From assembly GCA_963839475.1 (NCBI GenBank), contig CAWIVH010000017.1, positions 558,001 through 622,000 on the forward strand: a stretch of DNA of 64,000 nt, read 5' to 3'. Of this stretch, positions 1 through 7,383 are shown one piece after another (the stretch's first letter is position 1; every line of letters begins with the position of its first letter). The position numbers were made by a program, and so were the translations under genes. The notes below the pieces were generated by a model. It worked only from the letters and a program-made list of their open reading frames with translations, did not search any database and was not told the DNA's origin. This DNA comes from CAWIVH01 sp963839475 (GTDB taxonomy: Bacteria > Acidobacteriota > UBA6911).

Positions 1-1207
1 AGTTCGAGGCGACGAGCCGGGCCATTTCCATGGTCAGCGCCGCGCCCGATGCATCGTCGTCGGCTCCGTTGTAAACCACGCCATCGGTCATGCCCAGGTG
101 GTCCATGTGTCCGCCGACGACGATGATTTGTGATTTGAGCACCGGATCGGTCCCTTCAACCTTTCCGATCACATTATGTGAAATATTGTTTTTGAACTTT
201 TCCCCATAGTACGCAGTCGAAGCGTAGCCCTTTGCCTCGGCACGGATCCCGGTAGGCCGGGAGGAAGCTTTCTTGTCGCGAATGTCGCGACGAATCTGAT
301 CGATCCTGCGTGAGAAGCCGCGGGGGGATTCCTGCGGATCCCGCCACATAATGTGCTTGAAAATCCGCTCGTTGGTGTCGCTGATTATCAGAAACGGCCG
401 GGTGTACGGGGAAGCGTCGACCGGCTCTCGCTGCATGCCCATGAAAGCCTGCGCCTGCGGCTGAGCCGCTAGAGGCTGCGGCCCAAAGAAGCCGATCTGA
501 GCCAGTTTTTCCGGGCTGAAAAGCATGATGGCGGCGGCACCCTTGTCGTAGGCGGTCTTTATTTTGGCCGCATCCCTGGACTCCTCGGTCCAAGCTTCAA
601 CCTCCGCCGCTTTCGGCTCGGGAGCTGCCGGGCCGAACATCGATCTTGCCGTCGGCGCATCTTTGGGGGAACCCTTGAAAGCCAGGACAATTTTGCCCGA
701 AACATCAAGGCCGGCATACTCGTCCAGTCCTTTGGCTGCGGCCGAAATTCCATAGCCGACGAATACGATCTCGCCGCTGGCCTGGGTCCCGGGCGTGGAA
801 TTTGAACCCAACGCAAAATCGCCGTCCTTCATATAAAAGGAGCGGCCGTCAACCCTGAGCTCCGGAACGCCGGTGTTCCAGGCGAAGGCACTGCGCGGCC
901 CCGTTATGGCAACATTCTGCAAGAAGCTGCCGCCATCTCCCCCTGGTTTCAGGCCCCATTCCTTGAACTTGGACGCAGCCCATTCCACCGTTTTTTCGAA
1001 TCCCGGGGTGAGAGATTTGCGCCCTTCTCTTTCAGGGGATGCCATGTAGGCGACGTATTCCTTGATTACATTCCCATCCACCTTTATCGCAGGCGGCGCC
1101 TGGATTGGGGTGGTTTTTCCCTTGTTCTGACCCGCCAGGGTCGCGGTGAGCAGCAGGACGGCCAGGCCTGCAACTGGGGCGCAATGCCGCGCCTTTTTCA
1201 TGAACAT
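1..1207 (-). CDS. M28-family metallopeptidase with PA domain (3' end outside window)
   Basis: Secreted zinc aminopeptidase-type protein, read by direct translation of the minus strand; about 402 codons are open up to the window edge and the C-terminus is missing. The N-terminus (MFMKKARHCAPVAGLAVLLL...) is a signal peptide. A protease-associated (PA) domain lies around residues 100-260, with stretches such as GEIVFVGYGI and DVSGKIVLAFKG. The catalytic domain begins with GGHMDHLG and GADDDASG, carrying the first zinc-ligand His and the bridging Asp typical of M28. ATG at 1207 is preferred over ATG at 1201 because AAGGA lies 8 bases upstream of it. Family knowledge: these enzymes cleave peptides N-terminally in the periplasm or outside the cell. 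The later zinc ligands lie beyond the window. Confidence 0.85.
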   Translation of the reverse strand, partial: MFMKKARHCAPVAGLAVLLLTATLAGQNKGKTTPIQAPPAIKVDGNVIKEYVAYMASPEREGRKSLTPGFEKTVEWAASKFKEWGLKPGGDGGSFLQNVAITGPRSAFAWNTGVPELRVDGRSFYMKDGDFALGSNSTPGTQASGEIVFVGYGISAAAKGLDEYAGLDVSGKIVLAFKGSPKDAPTARSMFGPAAPEPKAAEVEAWTEESRDAAKIKTAYDKGAAAIMLFSPEKLAQIGFFGPQPLAAQPQAQAFMGMQREPVDASPYTRPFLIISDTNERIFKHIMWRDPQESPRGFSRRIDQIRRDIRDKKASSRPTGIRAEAKGYASTAYYGEKFKNNISHNVIGKVEGTDPVLKSQIIVVGGHMDHLGMTDGVVYNGADDDASGAALTMEMARLVASN

Positions 1208-1482
1208 GGCAGATTTCCTTTCCAACGAAAAAGCAGATGCCGGCAAAAAACCCGCGTAGCATAAGCGAGTTTGAGCGGAAATGGTCTAAAAATCGGCATC
1301 CCGGAAAGAGAGTGCGGCGGGGGGGAAGGGAAATTGCGGGTTGAGGAACCGGCCGCCAGACCGAGTTACTTACATCCCAAGGTCGATTCCGCGGCCGGTC
1401 CTGCTGAAACCTAAGTCGAGAACTCTAGAAAGGCTACCGTCTGTCGGGATCGTCTTCGCCACCCCGGCATCCCGAATCAGGT

Positions 1483-2352
1483 CTATTCGGCGTGGGCGCC
1501 GTTGCTGTCCAGCGATTTGGCCAGCAGATCCAGCTGGGCTTTCTGGGCTGTTACGAACTTCTCCACACTTTCGCGGCCCATGTTTTCCATGGATTCCTGG
1601 CTGGGAGGTTCAACCATGACCATGGTTTCGCGCGTCACTTTAAGGCTCGCTGTTACCTGCTGGCCTGCCAATTCGACGATCCTCTTTTGCGCCTTCAGAA
1701 ATGCATCCATGCTGTCCCGGGCGAGCCCGGCCAGGTCCGGCATAGTGCTCTTCCCTTCAGTCGAAGCAGAGGCTTTTTCGTCGGACCAGGAAGTTGCTTC
1801 GGAGATAGCATCCAGGAGTTTGCGCTGTGTGCGCTCGAAGTTGTCGATGCCGTCCCGGGCAAGCTGCCTGGCTTCACGATCGCCAAAAACATCGCCAGCT
1901 TTGGCCGAATCGAGCCACGCATTGGTTTGCTTTTCCGCAGCCGCAAGAAAATCCTGCTGAGACTCCACAACCACTTTGACGCTGCGGCGCAGCAACTCGG
2001 TCATGGACGAGATGGGCTCATAATTGCCGACCGTCTGCTTCACTCCTTGAAATACAATATCATTTTGCTGCTGCACGAGATCCAGCAGTACCCTTTGAGC
2101 TTCCACGTAGTTGCGGATACCATCGCGGGCAAAATCGCTCAGGGTGGCGCCAGGCTTGGCTACCCCTGAATCCAGCTGTTCCCGGAGCGCATTGGTGGCA
2201 ATAGTATTCTGGTTGGCTACCAGATCCAGCAGGATTTTCTGCGAAGCGAAAAAGCGGTCCATCCCCTGGCGCACCCAGTCGGTCAAATTTGGCAAACTAT
2301 TGAATCCCCATGATTTGCTTACCTCTGGTTCAGCTGATTCATTCACTGGCAT
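1483..2352 (-). CDS. Phasin-like repeat protein
   Basis: 289-residue soluble protein with no signal peptide. It is built from about six imperfect repeats of roughly 45 residues, each with a Q-x-x-L-L-D-L-type helix (QKILLDLVANQN, QRVLLDLVQQQN, QRKLLDAISEAT, QKAQLDLLAKSL). Such amphipathic helical repeats are typical of phasins, which coat polyhydroxyalkanoate (PHA) granules. The divergent neighbour is a PhaR-type regulator, which strongly supports a granule role. The start ATG follows AGGAGA by 5 bases. The repeat number is larger than in one-domain phasins of about 110-180 residues, so this may be a multi-repeat variant. Whether the cell makes PHA cannot be told here; no synthase is in the window. 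Confidence 0.75.
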   Translation of the reverse strand: MPVNESAEPEVSKSWGFNSLPNLTDWVRQGMDRFFASQKILLDLVANQNTIATNALREQLDSGVAKPGATLSDFARDGIRNYVEAQRVLLDLVQQQNDIVFQGVKQTVGNYEPISSMTELLRRSVKVVVESQQDFLAAAEKQTNAWLDSAKAGDVFGDREARQLARDGIDNFERTQRKLLDAISEATSWSDEKASASTEGKSTMPDLAGLARDSMDAFLKAQKRIVELAGQQVTASLKVTRETMVMVEPPSQESMENMGRESVEKFVTAQKAQLDLLAKSLDSNGAHAE

Positions 2353-2376
2353 AACGTTCTCCTATTGGTTGATATG

Positions 2377-2451
2377 TTGCGCTGCAGCAATTGAAAAGAG
2401 TATAGCCACCTTGTGGGTTTTGTGTCAAGATGCAATTGTACGACTTTGCAT
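2377..2451 (-). promoter_or_regulatory. Phasin promoter with flanking TGCAA/TTGCAT palindromes (candidate PhaR operators)
   Basis: Read on the minus strand there is TTGACA (2428-2423), an 18-base spacer and TATACT (2404-2399), a good sigma-70 promoter directed at the phasin gene. Just upstream of the -35 is an inverted repeat ATGCAA-N10-TTGCAT (2430-2451). Just downstream of the -10 is TTGC-N6-GCAA (2377-2390). PhaR proteins of other bacteria bind TGC-rich sites at phasin promoters, so both palindromes are plausible operators; the assignment is an inference. Confidence 0.65.
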
Positions 2452-2619
2452 TTGATCCAAGTCTTCACCTTTGGGGGTTGAACGGCAGAGACCCTGCAGG
2501 TCGCGCATTTGAAAACTGGAGACTGATTGTTTGTCCATGATCGTGGTTTTGAATCGGGCCATTTGCGAGTCCCAAATCGAAAATCCAGATTTCCCTACGG
2601 CTTTTTGCGAGATAGAAGA

Positions 2620-3150
2620 ATGCCTGCAAATCCTGTCATCATAAAGAAATACGAAAATCGAAGGCTTTATAATACAGCCTCGAGTCACTACATAACGCTG
2701 GCAGAGATTGCCGATATCATCCGGGAAGGAACTGAGGTGCGGGTTGTAGACGCAAAATCGGGCGAGGATCTGACCCGGGTTATATTGACCCAAATCATCG
2801 CCGAAGATGCACGTGACCGGCCTACCGGATTGCCACTTGAACTGCTGCGTCAACTGATAGTGGCCTCTGACCAGGCCCGGCACGATTTTGTGATGTGGTA
2901 TTTGAAATCGGCGTTCGATACCTACCAGACCGTTCGCGACGGGCTGCAAAGCCAGCTTCGAGAGGCCCAATCCGCCGCCATGGCACCAATTGAGATGATG
3001 AAAAGCATTTTCATCGGATCAAAATCCACTGAACTGGCGCCGAATGCAGAAGCGGAAATCAAGGAATTGAAAAAGAGGATCTCCGACCTGGAAGCTAAGC
3101 TTGAGAAAGCGTCGGCTGAGGGTGAGGCGAGGAAAGGGTCTCGAACCTGA
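2620..3150 (+). CDS. phaR: PhaR-type polyhydroxyalkanoate synthesis regulator
   Basis: 176 residues. The N-terminus (VIIKKYENRRLYNTASSHYI, followed by LAEIADIIREG and VVDAKSGEDLT) is the conserved PHB/PHA accumulation regulator DNA-binding domain at residues 5-65. The middle part (LLRQLIVASDQARHDFVMWYLKSA) matches the PHA-binding helical region, and the C-terminus (about residues 145-170) is a charged coiled coil. Family role: a repressor that binds phasin promoters and is titrated off DNA by nascent PHA granules. The start was placed at 2620 because conservation begins there; an in-frame ATG at 2527 would add 31 unconserved residues. It is divergent from the phasin gene, the usual arrangement. 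The ribosome site is weak. Confidence 0.88.
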   Translation: MPANPVIIKKYENRRLYNTASSHYITLAEIADIIREGTEVRVVDAKSGEDLTRVILTQIIAEDARDRPTGLPLELLRQLIVASDQARHDFVMWYLKSAFDTYQTVRDGLQSQLREAQSAAMAPIEMMKSIFIGSKSTELAPNAEAEIKELKKRISDLEAKLEKASAEGEARKGSRT

Positions 3151-3243
3151 TCTTGTCTCTGCGTCCAGACCGAGTGGCCCTGAGTCGTGGTCAATCCGCA
3201 ACACTCCAAAAAGCTGCAAGAAGCCAATTTCCCGGATGGACTG

Positions 3244-3271
3244 TTGACCCACTAACAGATTCCTATATCAA
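3244..3271 (+). promoter_or_regulatory. Possible sigma-70 promoter of the redox operon
   Basis: TTGACC (3244-3249), a 16-base spacer and TATCAA (3266-3271) lie about 90 bases upstream of the first gene of the 3359-12321 operon. The -10 match is modest, so this is only a candidate. Confidence 0.4.
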
Positions 3272-3358
3272 TTCTTTATGCTTGATCCAGTCATGGTTAA
3301 GTGAAAATATGAAGTCTGGACTTTGCCGAAACGATACGGCTCGATGAGAGGTGGCTTT

Positions 3359-4630
3359 ATGTTCTATCGCGTTGCCCTGATGATACTCCTGAATGCAGCC
3401 GTCGCTTTGTGCGGGGACTGGCCACAGTTCCGCGGCCTGAACCGCGACAACATTTCCATCGAAACCGGCCTCTATCGGACATGGCCGGCTAAAGGCCCCA
3501 AAGTCCTTTGGAAAACCACGGTTTGCCAAGGCTATGCCGGCGTCGCCATCAAGGATGGCCGCGTCTATATCAATGATTATGATGATGCCAAAAAAGAGCA
3601 TTTGGTCCGCTGCATCTCGTTGGCCGATGGGAAGGATCTCTGGCGCTGGAGCTACCCCGTCGAAATTCGCCCGAGTCACGGGATAACCCGCACGGTTCCG
3701 GCGGTTGGGAAGACCCTGGTTTTCTCGCTCGATCCCAAATGCCGTTTTCATGCGCTGGACATCAAAACCGGCAAGCTGGTGTGGCAGAAAAATCTGGTGC
3801 AGGAATACAAGGCAACCATCCCGGGCTGGTATGCCGGGCAAAACCCGCTGTTGGACGGCGACAAGGTTCTCTTGGCCACGGGAGGCGATGCGCTCGTGAT
3901 CGCGTTCGATCAGGCCACCGGAAAGGAAGTTTGGAAATCCCCGAATCCGGCCAAAGACCTGATGTCGCACGCCTCGCTCATGCCGGCTTCTATCGGAGGC
4001 ATCAGGCAGTTCCTTTACCTGACGATGAACAAGGTATTGGGGGTGTCCGCTACGGACGGTCAGATACTCTGGAGCAGCCCTTTCACCGCGAAGATGGCAG
4101 CCTGCCCCTCACCCGTCTCCATCGGCGACGGCCGTGTTTTCGTGACCAGCGGCTACGAAGCCGGCAGCGCGATGTATAAGGTCGAAAAGGGAGCATCCGG
4201 TTTTGCCGCAAAGAAACTCTTTGATTTGACCAGCACCCAATTCAACTCCGAAGTCCATACGCCGATTCTTTTCCAAAACCATCTCTTCGCCGTCAGCAGC
4301 AAAACCAAAGGCAGATTTACATGCCTGGGGCTTGACGGGAAGGTCGTCTGGCAGAGTCCCGTGGTTTCCGGAGATCCCGCCGCTACAAAGACGTTCGACC
4401 TCGGTGCATTCATGATGGCTGATGGCATGTTTTTCATTCTTGACGGTAAATCCGGGTTGCTCCGACTGGTGGAAGCGAATATCAAGGAATACAAGGAACT
4501 GGCCAGCGCCCAGATCCTTGAAGGCGAGGACGTCTGGGGCCCTCTGGCGCTTTCGAATGGCAAGTTGATCATCCGGGACATGAACCAGATGGTTTGCCTC
4601 CAGGTAGGCCCCTCCTCCGGTGGGAAATAG
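3359..4630 (+). CDS. Secreted PQQ-like beta-propeller protein, first gene of redox operon
   Basis: 423 residues. Signal peptide MFYRVALMILLNAAVALC, then the motif DWPQFRGLNRDN and repeated propeller blades of the PQQ_2/PQQ_3 type, for example LVRCISLADGKDLWRW, FHALDIKTGKLVWQ and VIAFDQATGKEVWKS. The ATG at 3359 follows GAGGTGG; ORF extensions upstream lack this site. Family knowledge: such proteins often have a propeller fold without bound PQQ and may act as scaffolds, so enzymatic activity should not be assumed. It heads an operon of redox proteins, and five similar propellers lie further along the window. A periplasmic partner for the NapG/NapH-like pair is a reasonable guess. Confidence 0.8.
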   Translation: MFYRVALMILLNAAVALCGDWPQFRGLNRDNISIETGLYRTWPAKGPKVLWKTTVCQGYAGVAIKDGRVYINDYDDAKKEHLVRCISLADGKDLWRWSYPVEIRPSHGITRTVPAVGKTLVFSLDPKCRFHALDIKTGKLVWQKNLVQEYKATIPGWYAGQNPLLDGDKVLLATGGDALVIAFDQATGKEVWKSPNPAKDLMSHASLMPASIGGIRQFLYLTMNKVLGVSATDGQILWSSPFTAKMAACPSPVSIGDGRVFVTSGYEAGSAMYKVEKGASGFAAKKLFDLTSTQFNSEVHTPILFQNHLFAVSSKTKGRFTCLGLDGKVVWQSPVVSGDPAATKTFDLGAFMMADGMFFILDGKSGLLRLVEANIKEYKELASAQILEGEDVWGPLALSNGKLIIRDMNQMVCLQVGPSSGGK

Positions 4631-4691
4631 CGTGTTGAACTGGCGTGGGTCCGAATATTCAACCCCCAATGATTCGAGGGAATGGTGAATT

Positions 4692-5777
4692 ATGGAGCCC
4701 AAAAACGACGATAAGCCTGAGGGGAACCTGCTCGATACATTCAGGAAATCCTGGTTTGCTCCGGTCACCGCTCTGGGAGCGTTTTCTGCAATTGTAGCTG
4801 CGGCTTTCCGGATTCGGCCGGAACCCCCGGTTCAGGCCAGGCCGGCGGGAAAGCCCGACACCCTGACGCAAATCCAGCCGGCGGCTCCGGAGCGCAGGTT
4901 CGAGCTTGAGTATACGCAGGTGGCCGTACTCGGCTCGCCTTCGGCTCCGCCGGAATTTAAGCGGTCGCTTTCCGGTATTGCGATAGGGCCTGGGAATGCG
5001 TTGTATGCCCTGGGAGATGACGAAATCCGGGTTTTCAACTCCAACGGCAGCTTTGCCCGCGGATTCCGGGCACCCGGAAAAGCTGCCTGCCTGGCCGTCG
5101 GGCCTGACGGAAAAATATATGTGGGAACCGGTGACCTGGTCGACATTCATGATCCCTCAGGCCAAATGAGCGGGGGCTTTCAGGCCGGTGAAAAGGGCAA
5201 GCCGGCCGAAATCACCGCCATCAAGGTTTTTGGAAAGGAGATACTGGTCGCAGACGCCGCCGCGCGGTACATCCGGCGCTACGATGCTGCCGGAAAGCAA
5301 TTGGGAGTCATCGGCACCCAAAACAAAACCGGGAATTTCATTCTGCCCAATCGGTTTCTGGACATCGATGTCGATCCCCAGGGTATCGTTTTCGCCACCG
5401 ATACAGGCCGCCATAAAGTAACCTTCTGGGCGATGGATGGCACTCCTAAGTTTGCCTTCGGAAAGTTCGGCATGACCAATCCCGAAGATTTTGTCGGCTG
5501 CTGCAATCCCGTGAACATTGCGATTGCCCCCGGTGGAAGGATTGTCACCGGCGAAAAAATGGTGGCGCGTGTCAAGGTCTACGATATGGGAGGCAAACTC
5601 CTTGCCGTGATCGGGCCGAACCATTTCGACCCGGCATGCACCCATCTCCATCTGGCAGTGGACTCTAAAGGGAGGATTGCCGCAGCCGATCCGGTGCGGC
5701 GGGTGATCAAAATTTTTGCTCCGGCTGATCGCTCCGGTGTCGCCGAGGCGTCAGCCGAGGAGTTGAAACAGGCATGA
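4692..5777 (+). CDS. Membrane-anchored NHL-repeat beta-propeller protein
   Basis: 361 residues. A single N-terminal membrane segment (about residues 22-40, FAPVTALGAFSAIVAAAF) without a clear cleavage site is followed by a Pro-rich linker and an NHL-type six-bladed propeller. Recurrent G-P-x-G/D-x-x-Y/V-A elements are visible, such as GIAIGPGNALYALGDDEIRV, LAVGPDGKIYVGTGD and DIDVDPQGIVFATDTG. The ATG follows GAGGG. The stop codon overlaps the start of the next gene (ATGA), so the product is probably made together with the Tat ferredoxin. Two Cys residues sit together in GCCNP around residue 273. NHL propellers usually bind partner proteins; the function here is unknown. Confidence 0.75.
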   Translation: MEPKNDDKPEGNLLDTFRKSWFAPVTALGAFSAIVAAAFRIRPEPPVQARPAGKPDTLTQIQPAAPERRFELEYTQVAVLGSPSAPPEFKRSLSGIAIGPGNALYALGDDEIRVFNSNGSFARGFRAPGKAACLAVGPDGKIYVGTGDLVDIHDPSGQMSGGFQAGEKGKPAEITAIKVFGKEILVADAAARYIRRYDAAGKQLGVIGTQNKTGNFILPNRFLDIDVDPQGIVFATDTGRHKVTFWAMDGTPKFAFGKFGMTNPEDFVGCCNPVNIAIAPGGRIVTGEKMVARVKVYDMGGKLLAVIGPNHFDPACTHLHLAVDSKGRIAAADPVRRVIKIFAPADRSGVAEASAEELKQA

Positions 5778-6367
5778 ACGACAAAAGCAGTCGACGGCAG
5801 TTTATCGATGGTTCTCTCCGGGTGGTCGGCTTCGCCGGCATAGCTGGCGCGGCAGGACTCCTGACCCGCCGCGCTACGGGAAATGCCGTCTACCAGGTCG
5901 ACCCATTCAAATGCACGGCTTGCGACCTCTGCCGCACGTCGTGTGTTCTCAGCCTTTCGGCGGTCAAGGCGGTCAACGATTTCGAAAAATGCGGCTACTG
6001 CATGCTCTGCCCCGCCTATTTCGACGTCACCAGCATGCCTGATGAAAAAGGAATCCCGGCGGGAAAGGTCTGTCCACAGGACGCACTCAAGCGCCGGGTG
6101 GTTGGCAAGGTGGATCAGGATGATCCCAACAATAACTATTACGAATATATAATCGACGAAACACGCTGTGACGGCTGCGGCAAATGTGTAAAAGCCTGCA
6201 AGCCTCCTGCGGGCAATGGTTCCCTGCGCCTGGAAATCCGCTATACCCGCTGCGTAGAATGCAATGAATGCGCCATTCAAATCGCCTGCCCGGATCGCGC
6301 AATTATCCGGCTGCCGCTTCCGGGAATGGCTCCTACCGAAGGCTCTGTTGAAGGTAAGAATGGCTAG
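5774..6367 (+). CDS. Tat-exported multi-[4Fe-4S] ferredoxin (NapG/HmcB-like)
   Basis: 197 residues. The twin-arginine signal SRRQFIDGSLRVVGFAG predicts export of a folded protein. Cys clusters in order are CTACDLCRTSC, CGYCMLC with a later CP, CDGCGKCVKAC, and CVECNECAIQIAC, enough for up to four [4Fe-4S] clusters. Such ferredoxins act on the periplasmic face of the membrane and pass electrons to or from a quinone-reactive partner. The next gene is exactly such a NapH/NosR-like membrane protein and overlaps this one by 8 bases, as in napGH. The operon continues with NADH-reactive subunits, so the pair probably links the quinone pool with NAD(H) chemistry. No nitrate reductase gene is present, hence no nap symbol is given. 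Confidence 0.85.
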   Translation: MNDKSSRRQFIDGSLRVVGFAGIAGAAGLLTRRATGNAVYQVDPFKCTACDLCRTSCVLSLSAVKAVNDFEKCGYCMLCPAYFDVTSMPDEKGIPAGKVCPQDALKRRVVGKVDQDDPNNNYYEYIIDETRCDGCGKCVKACKPPAGNGSLRLEIRYTRCVECNECAIQIACPDRAIIRLPLPGMAPTEGSVEGKNG

Positions 6368-7361
6368 GTTTCGTTTTCACTTCAAGGTATCCAAGGAGCT
6401 CCGGCTGCTGGCAATAGTGCTGCTCATGTTCGCCGCGACAGCCGTGTATGCGCAATATCAGAAAAAGCCGCCGGATTTCGGCGGTTCTTATTCTTTTCCC
6501 ACGCCAACGCACCCCGAGCCAAGGACCGCCTGGATTCGCGGCATGGACGTGGCAGTGCTCGCCCTCGGCCTGGGTTTGGCCGCATGGCTGGTACTCAAGC
6601 GCAGAAGCCGAAATGGAATGGTGCTGTTGAGCATTGGCGCCATCGCCTACCTCGGCTTCTACCGAAAGGGGTGCATTTGCCCCATAGGCGCTATTCAAAA
6701 TGTAACGCTATCGCTGGCAGATCCTCATTACATGATATCGCTGGCGGTCATCGTGTTCTTCTTCCTGCCGCTTGCCGCGGCACTCCTTTTCGGCCGGGTT
6801 TTTTGCGGGGGAGTCTGTCCGCTCGGCGCAGTACAGGACCTGGTTCTGCTACGGCCCATAAAGGTTCCGGCAAAGCTGGATCGGGCTCTAAGTTGGATTC
6901 CCTATATCTACCTTGTGGTCGCGGTGATTTTTGCCGGCTGGGGCCTGCACTTCAGGATCGGCTCCTGGCAAGTTCAAATCGGGAAGCGGTTCCTGATTTG
7001 TGAATGGGATCCTTTCATCAGCCTTTTCAGGGTCTCCGGATCCTTTCATATGCTCGCCATTGGGGCGGGTTTTATCCTTGCCGGCATGTATATCGGCCGT
7101 CCTTATTGCCGCTGGCTGTGTCCTTATGGCGGGATTCTGGCGATCTTCTCCCGCATTGCCTGGAAAAATCTCCAGATCACGCCGGACAGGGAAACTGATT
7201 GCGGGCTTTGCGCTGAGGCTTGCCCCTACGGAGCCATCAGCAATCTGAGAGCAAACCGGGCCTCATGCCTCTCCTGTACACGCTGCTACGAATCCTGCCC
7301 CCGCCACCTGGAATGGCGCGACGGCATCCCGGCGGCTGACAGCCTGATCCAGGTAAAGTAA
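6360..7361 (+). CDS. NapH/NosR-like polytopic membrane [4Fe-4S] protein
   Basis: 333 residues with about five to six membrane segments. Two conserved C-x3-CP motifs of the NapH/NosR/CcoG family are present (CGGVCPLGAVQDL and CRWLCPYGGILAIF), along with GCICPIGAIQN. Two classical ferredoxin clusters close the protein: CGLCAEACPYGAI and CLSCTRCYESCP. ATG at 6360 follows GAAGG and overlaps the upstream stop; earlier starts in this frame would lie deep inside the ferredoxin gene. Family role: quinol oxidation or quinone reduction across the membrane with a periplasmic partner, here the Tat ferredoxin. A segment DFGGSYSFPTPTHPEP after the first helix is periplasmic-like. Confidence 0.85.
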   Translation: MARFRFHFKVSKELRLLAIVLLMFAATAVYAQYQKKPPDFGGSYSFPTPTHPEPRTAWIRGMDVAVLALGLGLAAWLVLKRRSRNGMVLLSIGAIAYLGFYRKGCICPIGAIQNVTLSLADPHYMISLAVIVFFFLPLAAALLFGRVFCGGVCPLGAVQDLVLLRPIKVPAKLDRALSWIPYIYLVVAVIFAGWGLHFRIGSWQVQIGKRFLICEWDPFISLFRVSGSFHMLAIGAGFILAGMYIGRPYCRWLCPYGGILAIFSRIAWKNLQITPDRETDCGLCAEACPYGAISNLRANRASCLSCTRCYESCPRHLEWRDGIPAADSLIQVK

Positions 7362-7383
7362 TGAGCAACGCTCGGGAGATTTC

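Noticed and set aside
2527..2619. 31-residue N-terminal extension of PhaR
   Set aside because: Family conservation begins at the residue encoded from 2620 and the extension has no homology-like pattern.
3359..4630. PQQ-dependent dehydrogenase
   Set aside because: The propeller repeats are of the PQQ-like type, but the dehydrogenase length (over 550 residues) and active-site signatures are missing.
5774..7361. Possible napG/napH genes of a nitrate reductase
   Set aside because: The protein families fit, but no NapA, NapB or NapD gene is present and the neighbours are NADH-reactive subunits, so a nitrate role is not supported.
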